Positions 25,205-32,831 of a stretch of 55,248 nucleotides of DNA are shown here, piece after piece. A program made the translations under genes and the position numbers. The stretch lies in the NCBI GenBank assembly GCA_034435435.1, contig DAOTXN010000183.1, positions 1 to 55,248 of the forward strand, written 5' to 3'. A model generated the notes under the pieces. That model worked only from the letters and a program-made list of their open reading frames with translations, did no database searches and was not told the origin of the DNA. Source of the DNA: DAOTXN01 sp034435435. Lineage in GTDB: Bacteria > Chloroflexota > Anaerolineae > S140-20. The first letter of the stretch is position 1. Each line of letters opens with the position of its first letter.

Positions 25205-26104
25205 ATGGGACATGCCGACACGAGCAGCAAGTACCTCCTGGCCGGCGATCCCGAGGAATGGATTCGCTGGCTGCTGCAAGACGACACCACGCAAGTACAG
25301 GCCCGTCTTTCGGAGGAATTCCAGTTCCTCGCACGCCACAGTGACGCGCTTTTTCGGGTACATGGGCAAGCGGGCGCGTTCGTACTGGCGGTCGAAGTCC
25401 AATTGCGAATAGACCCGCGTATGCCCCGTCGCATGCGGGCATACACGGCGCTGGCCGAGGAAAAGTATAACCTGCCCGTCTATCCGGTGGTGTTCTATCT
25501 GTTGCCGCCGGGGGTGGGAGTGGAACCGCCTCGGGTTTATCACAGCGAGTTTATGGGGCTGACCGCGCATCAGGACTTTCGGGTGGTGGCTGTATGGGAG
25601 CTGGAAGCCCGGCGCGTTCTGGAAGAGGAAATTGTAGCGCTGATACCCTTTGTCCCATTGATGAGAGGGGCAGATGAGGGTATAATTCAAGCGGGCGTCC
25701 GGCTTTTGCACGAGCGGGATGTGGGGCAAGAGGCTCAGGTCGCCCTGGCTTTGTTCGCCAGTTTTGTGATGCCGCCCGCACAGGTTCGACAGATCGTGAG
25801 GTGGGACATGCATGTGCTACGAGAGTCACCCTGGTATGTTGAAATCCTTCAAGAGGGCCTGGAGCAAGGTCTGGAGCAAGGCCGGGAGCAAGGTCGGGAG
25901 CAAGGTCGGCGGCAGGGCATATTGGAGGGTCGGCGGCAGGACATTGTACACTTTTTGCGGCTCCGATTTGACCTCGACGACGAACACCTGGCGGAAATCT
26001 CTGAGCGCCTGGCCGCCGTAGAAGACGAGGATCGGTTGCTAGATCTGCTGGTAATGGCAGGTCGTGCGGACCGCATGCAAGCCTTTATGGAAAGCTTGGA
26101 TTGA
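25205..26104 (+). CDS. Rpn/PD-(D/E)XK-type putative nuclease with EQGR repeats
   Basis: Encodes 299 residues. The N-terminal part has the PD-(D/E)XK-type pattern of Rpn/YhgA-like proteins: SDALFRV, then FVLAVEVQLR with the Glu-x-Gln pair, and YPVVFYLLP. It is followed by a helical stretch, four EQG[L/R] units (25861-25908), and a C-terminal segment (LRLRFDLDDEHLAEISERL) seen after such repeats in this family. Proteins of this class promote recombination or derive from transposases. It sits between two metabolic genes with a good GGAGG site and looks like a passenger in the operon. Confidence 0.75.
   Translation: MGHADTSSKYLLAGDPEEWIRWLLQDDTTQVQARLSEEFQFLARHSDALFRVHGQAGAFVLAVEVQLRIDPRMPRRMRAYTALAEEKYNLPVYPVVFYLLPPGVGVEPPRVYHSEFMGLTAHQDFRVVAVWELEARRVLEEEIVALIPFVPLMRGADEGIIQAGVRLLHERDVGQEAQVALALFASFVMPPAQVRQIVRWDMHVLRESPWYVEILQEGLEQGLEQGREQGREQGRRQGILEGRRQDIVHFLRLRFDLDDEHLAEISERLAAVEDEDRLLDLLVMAGRADRMQAFMESLD
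25861..25908 (+). repeat. In-frame 12-nt tandem repeat
   Basis: Four copies of a 12-nt unit (GGAGCAAGGTCT, GGAGCAAGGCCG, then GGAGCAAGGTCG twice) within the nuclease gene; a degenerate fifth follows. The unit length is a multiple of three, so copy changes would alter a helical linker without shifting frame. Confidence 0.85.
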
Positions 26105-26106
26105 CC

Positions 26107-28242
26107 ATGCCTGGCGCTGATTCCCTGACTCACTTTTTCAGCCCGCGCGGCGTGGTCATCGTAGGAGCCTCGCAAGACCCGACCAAGCTCGGCTACGGTC
26201 TGGCCCGCAACCTGGTACAGAGCCGCTACCTGGGCGCGGTGCATTTCGTGAACCCCAAAGGCGGCACGCTGTTGCGCCACCCCATTTACCCCCGCGTGAG
26301 CGACGTGCCCGACCCGGTGGACCTGGCGGTGCTGCTCATCCCGGCGCCCTTTGTGCCTGAGACGCTGCAAGAGTGCGGCGAGCGAGGGATTCGCGCCGTG
26401 ATCGTCTCGGCGGGCGGCTTTCGGGAGACCGGCCCGGCAGGCGCGGCGCTAGAAGCGGAGTGCCTGCGCATCGCGGCCAGGTACGCCATGCGCCTGCTCG
26501 GCCCCAACTGCATCGGTCTACTGGACACGCACCTGCCGCTGGACACGACGTTCCTGCCGCCGCCCGGCCCCACCCCCGGCGACGTGGCGTTCATTTCACA
26601 TTCCGGCGCCATCTGCGCCGCCGTAGTAGACTGGGCGCATAGCCAAGGCTTTGGGCTGTCGCGCCTGGTCAGCCTGGGCAACCAGGCCGATGTCACCGAG
26701 ACCGACGTGCTGGCCCCGGTGGCCGCCGACCCGCACACCCACGTGCTGAATCTGTACCTGGAGGGAGTGAGCGATGGGCGGCGCTTTGTGCAAGAGGCGG
26801 CCCGCGTCACCCGTCAAAAACCTATCATCGCCCTCAAAGTGGGGCGCTTTGAGAGCGGTCGGCGGGCGGTAGCATCGCACACCGGGGCGCTGGCCGGGCA
26901 AGAAAACGCCTTTAACGCCGCCTTTCGCCGCGCCGGAGTCATCCGCGCCGATACCAGTGAAGAAATGTTCGACTGGGCGCGGGCGCTGGCCTGGTGTCCG
27001 CCGCCCCCGGGTCGGGGCGTGGCCGTGTTGACCAACGCCGGCGGGCCGGGCGTCACCGCGGCCGACGCGCTGGAGGTCAACGGCATGCAACTGACCCATT
27101 TGGCCGAGCAAACGCAGGCTGCACTATCCGAGATTCTGCCCCCCGCCGCCAGCCTGCACAACCCGGTGGACATGCTGGCCTCGGCCTCACCGGAGCAGTA
27201 TGCGGCATGCTTGAGGGTTTTGCTGGCCGACCCCGGCGTGCACAGCGTGCTGGTCATCTTGCCGCCGCCGCCCATGTTCACCACCGGCGCGGTGGCCAAG
27301 GCCGTCATCCCTGTCATCCACGTCGCCGACAAGCCGGTGGTGCTGGCGGTGATGGGCGAGCGGCTGATTCAAGAAGCCGTAGAGCACTTTCGGGCGGCCC
27401 GCGTACCCGAATATCGCTTCCCCGAACGGGCCGCCTCTGCGTTGACCGTGTTGGCCGCGCGGGCCGAATACCTGGCTCGCGCGGAAGAGACGCCGGTTAT
27501 CCACGCCGATGTAGACCGCGAGACCGTGAGGGCGCTGTTGACCGACGCGCCCCAGGACGAAGCGGGCTTTTTACCCCAAGAGGCGCTCAACCACATTCTG
27601 AGTGCTTATGGCATCCGCCCGCTGGCGATGGAGCTGGCCAGCAGCGCCGACGAGGCGGTTGAGCTGGCCCGGCGGGCCGGTTTTCCGGTGGCGCTCAAGC
27701 TTGCTTCGCCCGACATCTCGCACAAGTCGGACGTGGGTGGGGTGTTGCTGAACCTGCGCACGGCCGAAGCGGTTGTGGAGGGTTTTCACAAAATCGTCGA
27801 GAACGCGCGCCAAGCCAGACCCGAGGCCGAAATCTTGGGCGTGCACGTGCAGCGCATGGTGTTGAGCGGCCAGGAAGTCATTGTCGGCGCAGTGCAGGAC
27901 CCGCAGTTCGGGCCGCTGGCGATGTTCGGCTCCGGCGGGGTGGAGGTGGAGGGATTGAAGGACGTGGCCTTTGCGCTGGCGCCGCTCACCCGCGAGGAAG
28001 CGGAGCACATGTTCGAAAGCACGTGGGCGGGGCGTAAATTGCGCGGCTACCGGCACATGCCCCCCGCCGACCGTGAGGCCGTAGTCGACGTGTTGACGAG
28101 ACTGGCGCAATTGGCAGCCGATTTTCCAGAACTGGCCGAGATTGAGATCAATCCGTTGCGGGTATTGCCGGAGGGGCAGAGAGCCTTTGCTGTGGATGTA
28201 CGGGCGCGGGTCGAAATAAATACCCCAACATCATCCACCTAG
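26107..28242 (+). CDS. ADP-forming acyl-CoA synthetase (fused alpha-beta)
   Basis: Encodes 711 residues. It converts acyl-CoA, ADP and phosphate to acid, ATP and CoA, the energy-conserving last step of archaeal-style amino-acid fermentation. Order: CoA-binding domain (VVIVGASQDPTKLGYG), succinyl-CoA-ligase-like domain (GPNCIGLLD, ISHSGAICAAVVDW) with the phosphohistidine H258 in ASHTGALAG, then an ATP-grasp domain (VALKLASPDISHKSDVGGV; EIEINPLRV). TTG at 26101 is an alternative start. With the aminotransferase and IorAB it completes a route from aromatic amino acid to aryl-acetate plus ATP. Confidence 0.92.
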   Translation: MPGADSLTHFFSPRGVVIVGASQDPTKLGYGLARNLVQSRYLGAVHFVNPKGGTLLRHPIYPRVSDVPDPVDLAVLLIPAPFVPETLQECGERGIRAVIVSAGGFRETGPAGAALEAECLRIAARYAMRLLGPNCIGLLDTHLPLDTTFLPPPGPTPGDVAFISHSGAICAAVVDWAHSQGFGLSRLVSLGNQADVTETDVLAPVAADPHTHVLNLYLEGVSDGRRFVQEAARVTRQKPIIALKVGRFESGRRAVASHTGALAGQENAFNAAFRRAGVIRADTSEEMFDWARALAWCPPPPGRGVAVLTNAGGPGVTAADALEVNGMQLTHLAEQTQAALSEILPPAASLHNPVDMLASASPEQYAACLRVLLADPGVHSVLVILPPPPMFTTGAVAKAVIPVIHVADKPVVLAVMGERLIQEAVEHFRAARVPEYRFPERAASALTVLAARAEYLARAEETPVIHADVDRETVRALLTDAPQDEAGFLPQEALNHILSAYGIRPLAMELASSADEAVELARRAGFPVALKLASPDISHKSDVGGVLLNLRTAEAVVEGFHKIVENARQARPEAEILGVHVQRMVLSGQEVIVGAVQDPQFGPLAMFGSGGVEVEGLKDVAFALAPLTREEAEHMFESTWAGRKLRGYRHMPPADREAVVDVLTRLAQLAADFPELAEIEINPLRVLPEGQRAFAVDVRARVEINTPTSST

Positions 28243-28315
28243 TCAAACCAGCAGAAACGTGGTATCATACCCCTGTTGATACAGACAGATGGCGGCACAG
28301 ACAAGTGAGGAGGCC

Positions 28316-29050
28316 ATGCGCATTCTGGTGATCTCGGACATCCACGCCAACCAGGCCGCTTTTTCGGCTGTGCTGGCTGACGCTGGCTCGTTCGATTTTG
28401 TATGGCATTTGGGGGACCTGGTTGGGTATGGCCCCAATCCCAATGAGTGCATTCAACAACTGAGCGACTTGCCTCACTTTAGCCTGGCCGGCAATCACGA
28501 CTGGGCCGCCCTCGGCAAATTGGATATCACCAGTTTCAACAGCGATGCCCGTATCTCCAGCGTTTGGACGCAAGGCGAGCTTACCGCGGCAAGTCGTAAG
28601 TATCTGGATGTGCTGCCGACTCACATCACCCGCGATCAATTCACGTTAGCTCATGCCAGTCCGCGCCAACCGGTGTGGGAATATGTGCTGGATCCACTGA
28701 TCGCCCAGCGGAATTTCGCCTACTTTGAGACGCCGTACAGTCTGGTCGGGCATACCCACGTCCCTGTTATCTATTTTCAACCTGGAGACAATCCCAATGG
28801 CTGCAAGACGTGGCCGCCGCCTTACGACGAGCCGATCTCTTTAGTGGTGGAGGGGCGCTTGATTCTCAATCCTGGCAGCGTCGGCCAGCCCCGCGACGGC
28901 AATCCCCACGCCAGTTATGTCATTCTGAACACCGACGACATGACATGGGAACATCGCCGGGTGGCGTATCCGGTAGAGATCACTCAAGAGCGTATGCGCG
29001 CCCGCGATTTACCGCTGCGCCTCATCGAGCGACTGGAGTACGGCCGGTAA
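28316..29050 (+). CDS. Metallophosphoesterase, YfcE/MJ0936-like
   Basis: Encodes 244 residues of the calcineurin-like superfamily. All metal-binding motifs are present: SDIHANQ, GDLVGYGPNP, GNHDWA, AHASP and GHTHVP, with LNPGSVGQPRDGNP near the end. Relatives are phosphodiesterases; the substrate cannot be predicted. The start MRILVIS was chosen for GAGGAGG at 28306-28312. A TATCAT box lies at 28261-28266, so it probably has its own promoter. The gene is followed by a MITE. Confidence 0.9.
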   Translation: MRILVISDIHANQAAFSAVLADAGSFDFVWHLGDLVGYGPNPNECIQQLSDLPHFSLAGNHDWAALGKLDITSFNSDARISSVWTQGELTAASRKYLDVLPTHITRDQFTLAHASPRQPVWEYVLDPLIAQRNFAYFETPYSLVGHTHVPVIYFQPGDNPNGCKTWPPPYDEPISLVVEGRLILNPGSVGQPRDGNPHASYVILNTDDMTWEHRRVAYPVEITQERMRARDLPLRLIERLEYGR

Positions 29051-29085
29051 CGGTTTCCGATTTTGGATTTTGACCGGCGCTCTAG

Positions 29086-29183
29086 CGGCCTGTCGGAGAA
29101 CCCTGTAATATAGGGCCTTGCGCCCGTTTTGCGCCCATTTTGTACGCCCACAAGGGGCTAAATTACGTCTCTCCGACAGGCTG
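29086..29183. mobile_element. 98-bp MITE, copy 1
   Basis: Terminal inverted repeats CGGCCTGTCGGAGA (29086-29099) and TCTCCGACAGGCTG (29170-29183) match at 13 of 14 positions. Both ends are flanked by CTAG (29082-29085 and 29184-29187), a perfect 4-bp target duplication. The interior has no coding capacity. It matches copy 2 (36778-36875), in opposite orientation, over its full 98 bp with about seven differences and no gaps. CTAG fits the YTAR target consensus of IS5-group elements; the parent element is not in the window. Confidence 0.88.
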
Positions 29184-29229
29184 CTAGCCTATTGACTCTG
29201 GTCGAGCCACCCCCAATACGTCCAAGTAA

Positions 29230-29257
29230 GGCTGAATTACGTCTCTCCGACAGGCTG
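29230..29257. mobile_element. MITE remnant (right-end 28 bp)
   Basis: This stretch matches the last 28 bp of copy 1 with one mismatch and ends in the same terminal repeat TCTCCGACAGGCTG, followed by CTAG at 29258-29261. The minus-strand TAG stop of the ABC ATPase lies inside that CTAG. Confidence 0.82.
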
Positions 29258-30037
29258 CTAGCCTACGCTGATGGCTGCGCGCACGCGACCCGTCAGAACG
29301 CCAAAAGCTTCGGTCTCCATTAACGCCAGCTCGCGCGGGCGTGGTAAGGAAATTTCCACCGTCGCCGCGATGGTCCCAGGGCGTTGGCTTAGCGCCACCA
29401 CCCGGTCGGCCAGAAATACGGCCTCTGGCACACTGTGGGTGACCATAAGCACGGTCTTGCGCTGTGTGCGCCAGATGCGCAGCAATTCCAAGCCCATACG
29501 CTCTCGCGTCAACGCGTCCAGCGAGCCAAACGGCTCATCGAGTAATAGAATATCGGGATCGTGCGCCAGAGCACGAGCAATGGCCACCCGCTGCGCCATC
29601 CCCCCCGACAAGTCAGCCGGATAAGCGTTGGCAAACTCGCTCAGCCCCACCAACTCGATTAACAGGCGCGCTCGCCAATGCGCGGTCGCCTGGGGCGCGT
29701 CGCCCAGCTCCAGCGGCAGGAGCACGTTGCCCAACACGGAGCGCCAGGGCATCAAGTTGGCGTTTTGAAATACGATGCCTACTTGCCGGCGCGGAGCCGT
29801 GACCGGTTGCTCGTCGAGCCATACCTGGCCATGCGTGGGCAGTTGTAGACCGGCCAACGTGCGCAGCAGAGTCGTCTTTCCGCAACCCGACGGTCCTACC
29901 AGGCACACAAACTCGCCCGGCATCACCTCCAGATAGACATCGCGCAAAGCTGCCAGTTCTCCCTCTGGGGTGGCAAAACTGACGGAAACTCCATCTACCC
30001 GCAACGCAGGCGTGTTTTCTCCTTCGTCTTTCGTCAT
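29258..30037 (-). CDS. ABC transporter ATPase of the FMN-riboswitch operon
   Basis: Encodes 259 residues. Walker A GPSGCGKTT, Q-loop VFQNANLMPW, signature LSGGMAQR, Walker B ILLLDEPFGSLD and H-loop VTHS are all intact. It is of the SsuB/TauB/NrtD-like branch and would power the permease encoded upstream in the operon. The first codons (MTKDEGEN) lie inside a heptad-repeat region, so the true start may be slightly downstream, but the family core begins within 15 residues. Its TAG stop is formed by the CTAG flank of a MITE remnant. Confidence 0.92.
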   Translation of the reverse strand: MTKDEGENTPALRVDGVSVSFATPEGELAALRDVYLEVMPGEFVCLVGPSGCGKTTLLRTLAGLQLPTHGQVWLDEQPVTAPRRQVGIVFQNANLMPWRSVLGNVLLPLELGDAPQATAHWRARLLIELVGLSEFANAYPADLSGGMAQRVAIARALAHDPDILLLDEPFGSLDALTRERMGLELLRIWRTQRKTVLMVTHSVPEAVFLADRVVALSQRPGTIAATVEISLPRPRELALMETEAFGVLTGRVRAAISVG

Positions 30038-30065
30038 CCGCCCTTTGTCATCCGTCCTCCGTCAT

Positions 30066-31154
30066 TCACGGCAGAAACTCGTTGGTGAATAGCTCATCCA
30101 CAGGTACAGTCTTGTCCAGTAAACCAGCCTGTCGCATGACCTGTTGCGACGCCTCCCACGTAGCAGCTTCGGAAAAACCCAAGCGATCGGCTTGCCAATA
30201 GGCGAGCGAGGCCTGCAGCACCGCCTTTCCCAACGCGGCATTGTTGGCTAATCCTTCTACGTAATGCGCGCTGATCTCGAAAGCGGCGTCGGGGTTGGCC
30301 AGTGTGTCGGTCAGGCCGCGCAAAAAGGCGCGCACAAACGCACGCACCAACTCAGGGCGCTCCCGGATGACCTTTTCGCCGGCTACTAGTCCGTTAGATA
30401 CAATGTCTGCATAATCGGCCACGTGAATGACGTTCACAGCGATACCTTGTTGGGTCAGCAACACCGGCTCGTTGTTTGCATACACCACTGCCGCCTCGAC
30501 CCGCCCTTCGATCAGGCTAGGCGCCTGGCTATAGCCGATGGTCTCCAGCTTGATCCGCGAGCCGTCCAGACCGGCAGCGTTCAGGAGCGCCTGCCAACCG
30601 ATGTAGCTGGCGCCGAACAGTTCCGGCACGCCCACCGTGCGCCCTGGCAGGTCTGCTGGAGAAGCAATGCCCGACTCGGCCAGCGCGGCCACGGCCACCG
30701 GGAAACGTTGCCACCACTCGGCCACGTATACCACCGGCAGCCCCTGGGCGCGAGCCAGAATCACCTGCTCGCCGCTGGCCACGGCGAAAGGCAGCTCGCC
30801 CGCCGCAACCAATTGGATGCCGTCGGTCTCGAAGCTATAATCAAATTCGAGCGCGATGCCCTCCTCGGCAAAATATCCGCGTTCCACGGCTACGTAAAAG
30901 GGCGCAAACTGCACGTTGGGGATAAAGCCCATCGGAAGGCGAATGCGCTCCAGAGCTTTGGTGGGTGTGGGTTCAGCCAGCGCAGTAGTGGTGAGTGTGG
31001 GCTCCACTCGCGCCGTAAACGTGGCTGTGGGAGACACTTGCGCAGCTTTGCCACACGCCGCCAACGTCAACCAGGTCGCTAACAAGATGCTCCATTTGCA
31101 GAGGGGATCTGCCCGCGTCGCTTTCCGTGTCATTTGCCGCTTGTCAGATGTCAC
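30066..31154 (-). CDS. ribY: Lipoprotein substrate-binding protein, NMT1/THI5-like; probable riboflavin binder
   Basis: Encodes 362 residues. A lipoprotein signal (LLATWLTLAAC) is followed by a Thr/Pro-rich linker and an NMT1/THI5-like periplasmic-type domain (GFIPNVQFAPFYVAVERGYF; LVAAGELPFAVASGEQVI; GRTVGVPELFGASYIG). Such proteins are commonly annotated for nitrate, taurine or thiamine precursor. Here the operon is led by an FMN riboswitch, so riboflavin or a related flavin is the better guess (RibXY-type systems). GTG start 4 nt after the permease stop with GAGGTGAG ahead; the first residues again resemble the intergenic heptad repeat. Confidence 0.85.
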   Translation of the reverse strand: MTSDKRQMTRKATRADPLCKWSILLATWLTLAACGKAAQVSPTATFTARVEPTLTTTALAEPTPTKALERIRLPMGFIPNVQFAPFYVAVERGYFAEEGIALEFDYSFETDGIQLVAAGELPFAVASGEQVILARAQGLPVVYVAEWWQRFPVAVAALAESGIASPADLPGRTVGVPELFGASYIGWQALLNAAGLDGSRIKLETIGYSQAPSLIEGRVEAAVVYANNEPVLLTQQGIAVNVIHVADYADIVSNGLVAGEKVIRERPELVRAFVRAFLRGLTDTLANPDAAFEISAHYVEGLANNAALGKAVLQASLAYWQADRLGFSEAATWEASQQVMRQAGLLDKTVPVDELFTNEFLP

Positions 31155-31158
31155 TTGC

Positions 31159-31980
31159 TCACCTCCAATGTAATAGACGGCGCTCCAGCCATAACGCTAC
31201 GCCGTAAAGCGCCAATGCGATGGTCGCCAACGCGCCGAACGCTACAAACATTTGGGCTGTATCATACAGGCCCCGGCTCTGGGCCACCAGGAACCCCAGA
31301 CCCCGGTCGGCTCCCGTAAACTCGCCTACCACTGCTCCGATCACCGAAAGGGTCGCGCTAACCTTCAGACCACCCAACAACACAGGCAGCGCGGATGGCA
31401 ACTCCAGTTTGATCAAAATTTGCCAGCGGCTGGCTTGCAACGAGCGCATCAAGTCAATCAGGTCCGGTTCTACCGAACGCAGGCCAACCATGGTGTTGAT
31501 AAGCGCCGGGAAAAAGACGACCAGCGCGCACACTAGCACTTTCGACAGCGTGCCCGGCCCAAACCAGATCACCAACAGGGGCGCCAACGCCACAATAGGA
31601 ATGGCCTGCGAGGCCACGATCAGGGGAGAGAGAATTTGGTCGATCAACCACGATTTCGAGACCAGATAACCCAAACAAGTCGCCCCGATCAGCCCCAGGA
31701 ACAAACCCAGCCCGATCTCGCTCAGCGTGACGAAACTGTGTTGCCACAGCGAGCCGTTGCGCAGCATCTCGACCAGCCGCGCCGCGACGCGCTCTGGTCC
31801 GGGCAAGATGAACGGCGCATAATCGCCCACGCGAACGACGAACGCCCAGATTGCCACAAAACCCATAAGCGTCAACGGCAAGACCCACCAGACGACCCGG
31901 GGTTGCCGTTTCAGTCGCCCCACTCCGGGCGCTCGCCGATGTCTGGCGCGTGGGATTTCAATACGATCGATGAGATTCAT
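31159..31980 (-). CDS. ribX: ABC transporter permease; probable riboflavin importer subunit
   Basis: Encodes 273 residues with about six membrane helices after a basic N-terminus (IPRARHRRAPGVGRLKRQPR). The BPD-type EAA loop is seen as LMRSLQASRWQILIKLELPSALP. It belongs to the SsuC/TauC-like permease family. First gene of the operon: GAGGG 8 nt ahead of the ATG comes directly after the riboswitch terminator, so its translation and transcription are both exposed to flavin control. Its partners are the lipoprotein binder and the ATPase downstream. Confidence 0.88.
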   Translation of the reverse strand: MNLIDRIEIPRARHRRAPGVGRLKRQPRVVWWVLPLTLMGFVAIWAFVVRVGDYAPFILPGPERVAARLVEMLRNGSLWQHSFVTLSEIGLGLFLGLIGATCLGYLVSKSWLIDQILSPLIVASQAIPIVALAPLLVIWFGPGTLSKVLVCALVVFFPALINTMVGLRSVEPDLIDLMRSLQASRWQILIKLELPSALPVLLGGLKVSATLSVIGAVVGEFTGADRGLGFLVAQSRGLYDTAQMFVAFGALATIALALYGVALWLERRLLHWR

Positions 31981-31990
31981 CGTCTGCCCT

Positions 31991-32030
31991 CACAACAAAA
32001 AGCCCCACAGGTTATATAACCTCCGGGGCT
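31991..32030 (-). terminator. Rho-independent terminator of the FMN riboswitch
   Basis: Minus-strand AGCCCC (32030-32025) pairs with GGGGCT (32006-32001) around the perfect palindrome AGGTTATATAACCT, followed by TTTTTGTTGTG. It lies 14 nt before the ribosome-binding site of the permease gene, as expected for an OFF switch. Confidence 0.85.
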
Positions 32031-32070
32031 ACCATACACGCGCACGGTCTGAACCAGGCAAGTTCGCGCC

Positions 32071-32097
32071 CGCCAGCGAGTATTTCGACTCGCCGGC
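32071..32097 (-). promoter_or_regulatory. Stable hairpin between aptamer and terminator
   Basis: Minus-strand GCCGGCGAGT and ACTCGCTGGC pair (10 bp, one mismatch) around CGAAAT. It lies directly between the FMN aptamer and the terminator and may be part of the expression platform. Confidence 0.5.
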
Positions 32098-32109
32098 GCA
32101 ATATAGACC

Positions 32110-32256
32110 ACCTTCTCCCATCCGGACTATACCGTCGGCCCCAGACTTGCACCGGGTCCACCGCGTCACTTGTGTGGGCGGGTCGCGGGCTTGAGATTTC
32201 TCTCTCACCGCCGGTCGGGAATTGCCCCCTTTAGGGACTCACCCTGCCCCGAAGGT
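32110..32256 (-). ncRNA. FMN riboswitch (RFN element)
   Basis: Read 5' to 3' on the minus strand, all conserved RFN blocks are present: CTTCGGGGCAGGGTG (from 32255), AATTCCCGACCGGCGGT, AAGCCCGCGA, GGTGCAAGTCTGGGGCCGAC and ATAGTCCGGATGGGAGAAGG (ending near 32110). The P1 stem pairs ACCTTC with GAAGGT. FMN binding should favour the downstream terminator and switch off the permease-lipoprotein-ATPase operon. No riboflavin synthesis gene follows, so it controls uptake. Confidence 0.97.
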
Positions 32257-32272
32257 ATTTTTATTTGTGCCA

Positions 32273-32300
32273 ATTATAACAGACTTGGGGCGACTGTCAA
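32273..32300 (-). promoter_or_regulatory. Consensus promoter of the FMN-riboswitch operon
   Basis: Minus strand: TTGACA (32300-32295), 16 nt spacer, TATAAT (32278-32273). Both hexamers are perfect. Transcription would begin near 32266, about 10 nt before the aptamer. The stretch 32301-32466 upstream shows nothing else I can name. Confidence 0.85.
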
Positions 32301-32466
32301 TAAAAATGATAAAGCGTTCGACTCTTGATTTTTTGCCTATTCTGTTGTACCATAGCCGCCTAGCTGTTGGAGAGTCTCCTGGAGGGCGAGTTTGCATAAC
32401 TCAGGCTCAAGCCAGCGCCAGGGAGAGAAAACCGCCAAGTCCTTGCTCCGACAAGCTCATGGTCTG

Positions 32467-32493
32467 AAAAAAAACCGGCCTACAAGAGGCCGG
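32467..32493 (-). terminator. Rho-independent terminator of rpmB
   Basis: Minus strand: AGCCGGCCTC, loop TTGTA, GGCCGGT, then eight T residues (32474-32467). It follows the rpmB stop by about 27 nt and also insulates the flavin operon promoter. Confidence 0.88.
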
Positions 32494-32520
32494 CTCAGCT
32501 AACTGGAAAACGCCGCATCA

Positions 32521-32703
32521 TTAGCTCGTCTTTAACAGAGTACGTACACACCGTGCACACACATGCATACGCTGACGCTTGCCCTGGTAGAGCAACGTTC
32601 TTTTTTGGATGTTGGGCTTCCATTGCCGGTTGGCTGCTTTTTTCGAGTGGCTTACGTGGTGACCGAATCGCGGTTCCTTGCCACAGATCTGACATTTTGC
32701 CAT
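32521..32703 (-). CDS. rpmB: 50S ribosomal protein L28
   Basis: Encodes 60 residues, MAKCQICGK through the CARCVRTLLK tail, matching L28. Two cysteine pairs (CQIC and CARC) mark the zinc-binding form. GAGGGAG precedes the ATG. It is transcribed alone, with its own promoter and terminator, divergently from the asp23-fakA run. The rpmB / asp23-fakA divergent arrangement is also seen in Gram-positive bacteria. Confidence 0.95.
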   Translation of the reverse strand: MAKCQICGKEPRFGHHVSHSKKAANRQWKPNIQKRTLLYQGKRQRMHVCARCVRTLLKTS

Positions 32704-32740
32704 TGCACTCCCTCACTTGTCTATGATTGCAACGGGCGCA

Positions 32741-32769
32741 ATGATACCACATAAGGTTGATTCTCGCAA
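32741..32769 (-). promoter_or_regulatory. Promoter of rpmB
   Basis: Minus strand: TTGCGA (32769-32764), 17 nt spacer, TATCAT (32746-32741). The leader to the ATG is about 35 nt. Confidence 0.6.
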
Positions 32770-32831
32770 CCGCTGGGGGTGATTTTCGCGGTGACGGACG
32801 AGAACATGGGGTTGTATGCCGGGAGGAATAG

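Noticed and set aside
25861..25908. CRISPR-like array
   Set aside because: The 12-nt units are contiguous, in frame within a coding gene and have no spacers.
26101..26106. TTG at 26101 as start of the ADP-forming synthetase
   Set aside because: The ATG two codons later is the simpler choice; the TTG overlaps the previous stop and adds only two residues.
29258..31980. Annotation of the ABC genes as nitrate/sulfonate/taurine or HMP (thiamine precursor) importer
   Set aside because: Family resemblance alone allows it, but the leader is an FMN riboswitch, not a TPP riboswitch, and there are no sulfonate, nitrate or thiamine genes nearby.
32222..32467. Open frame overlapping the riboswitch
   Set aside because: It runs antisense through the conserved RFN blocks and the promoter, has no ribosome-binding site and a composition unlike the real genes.
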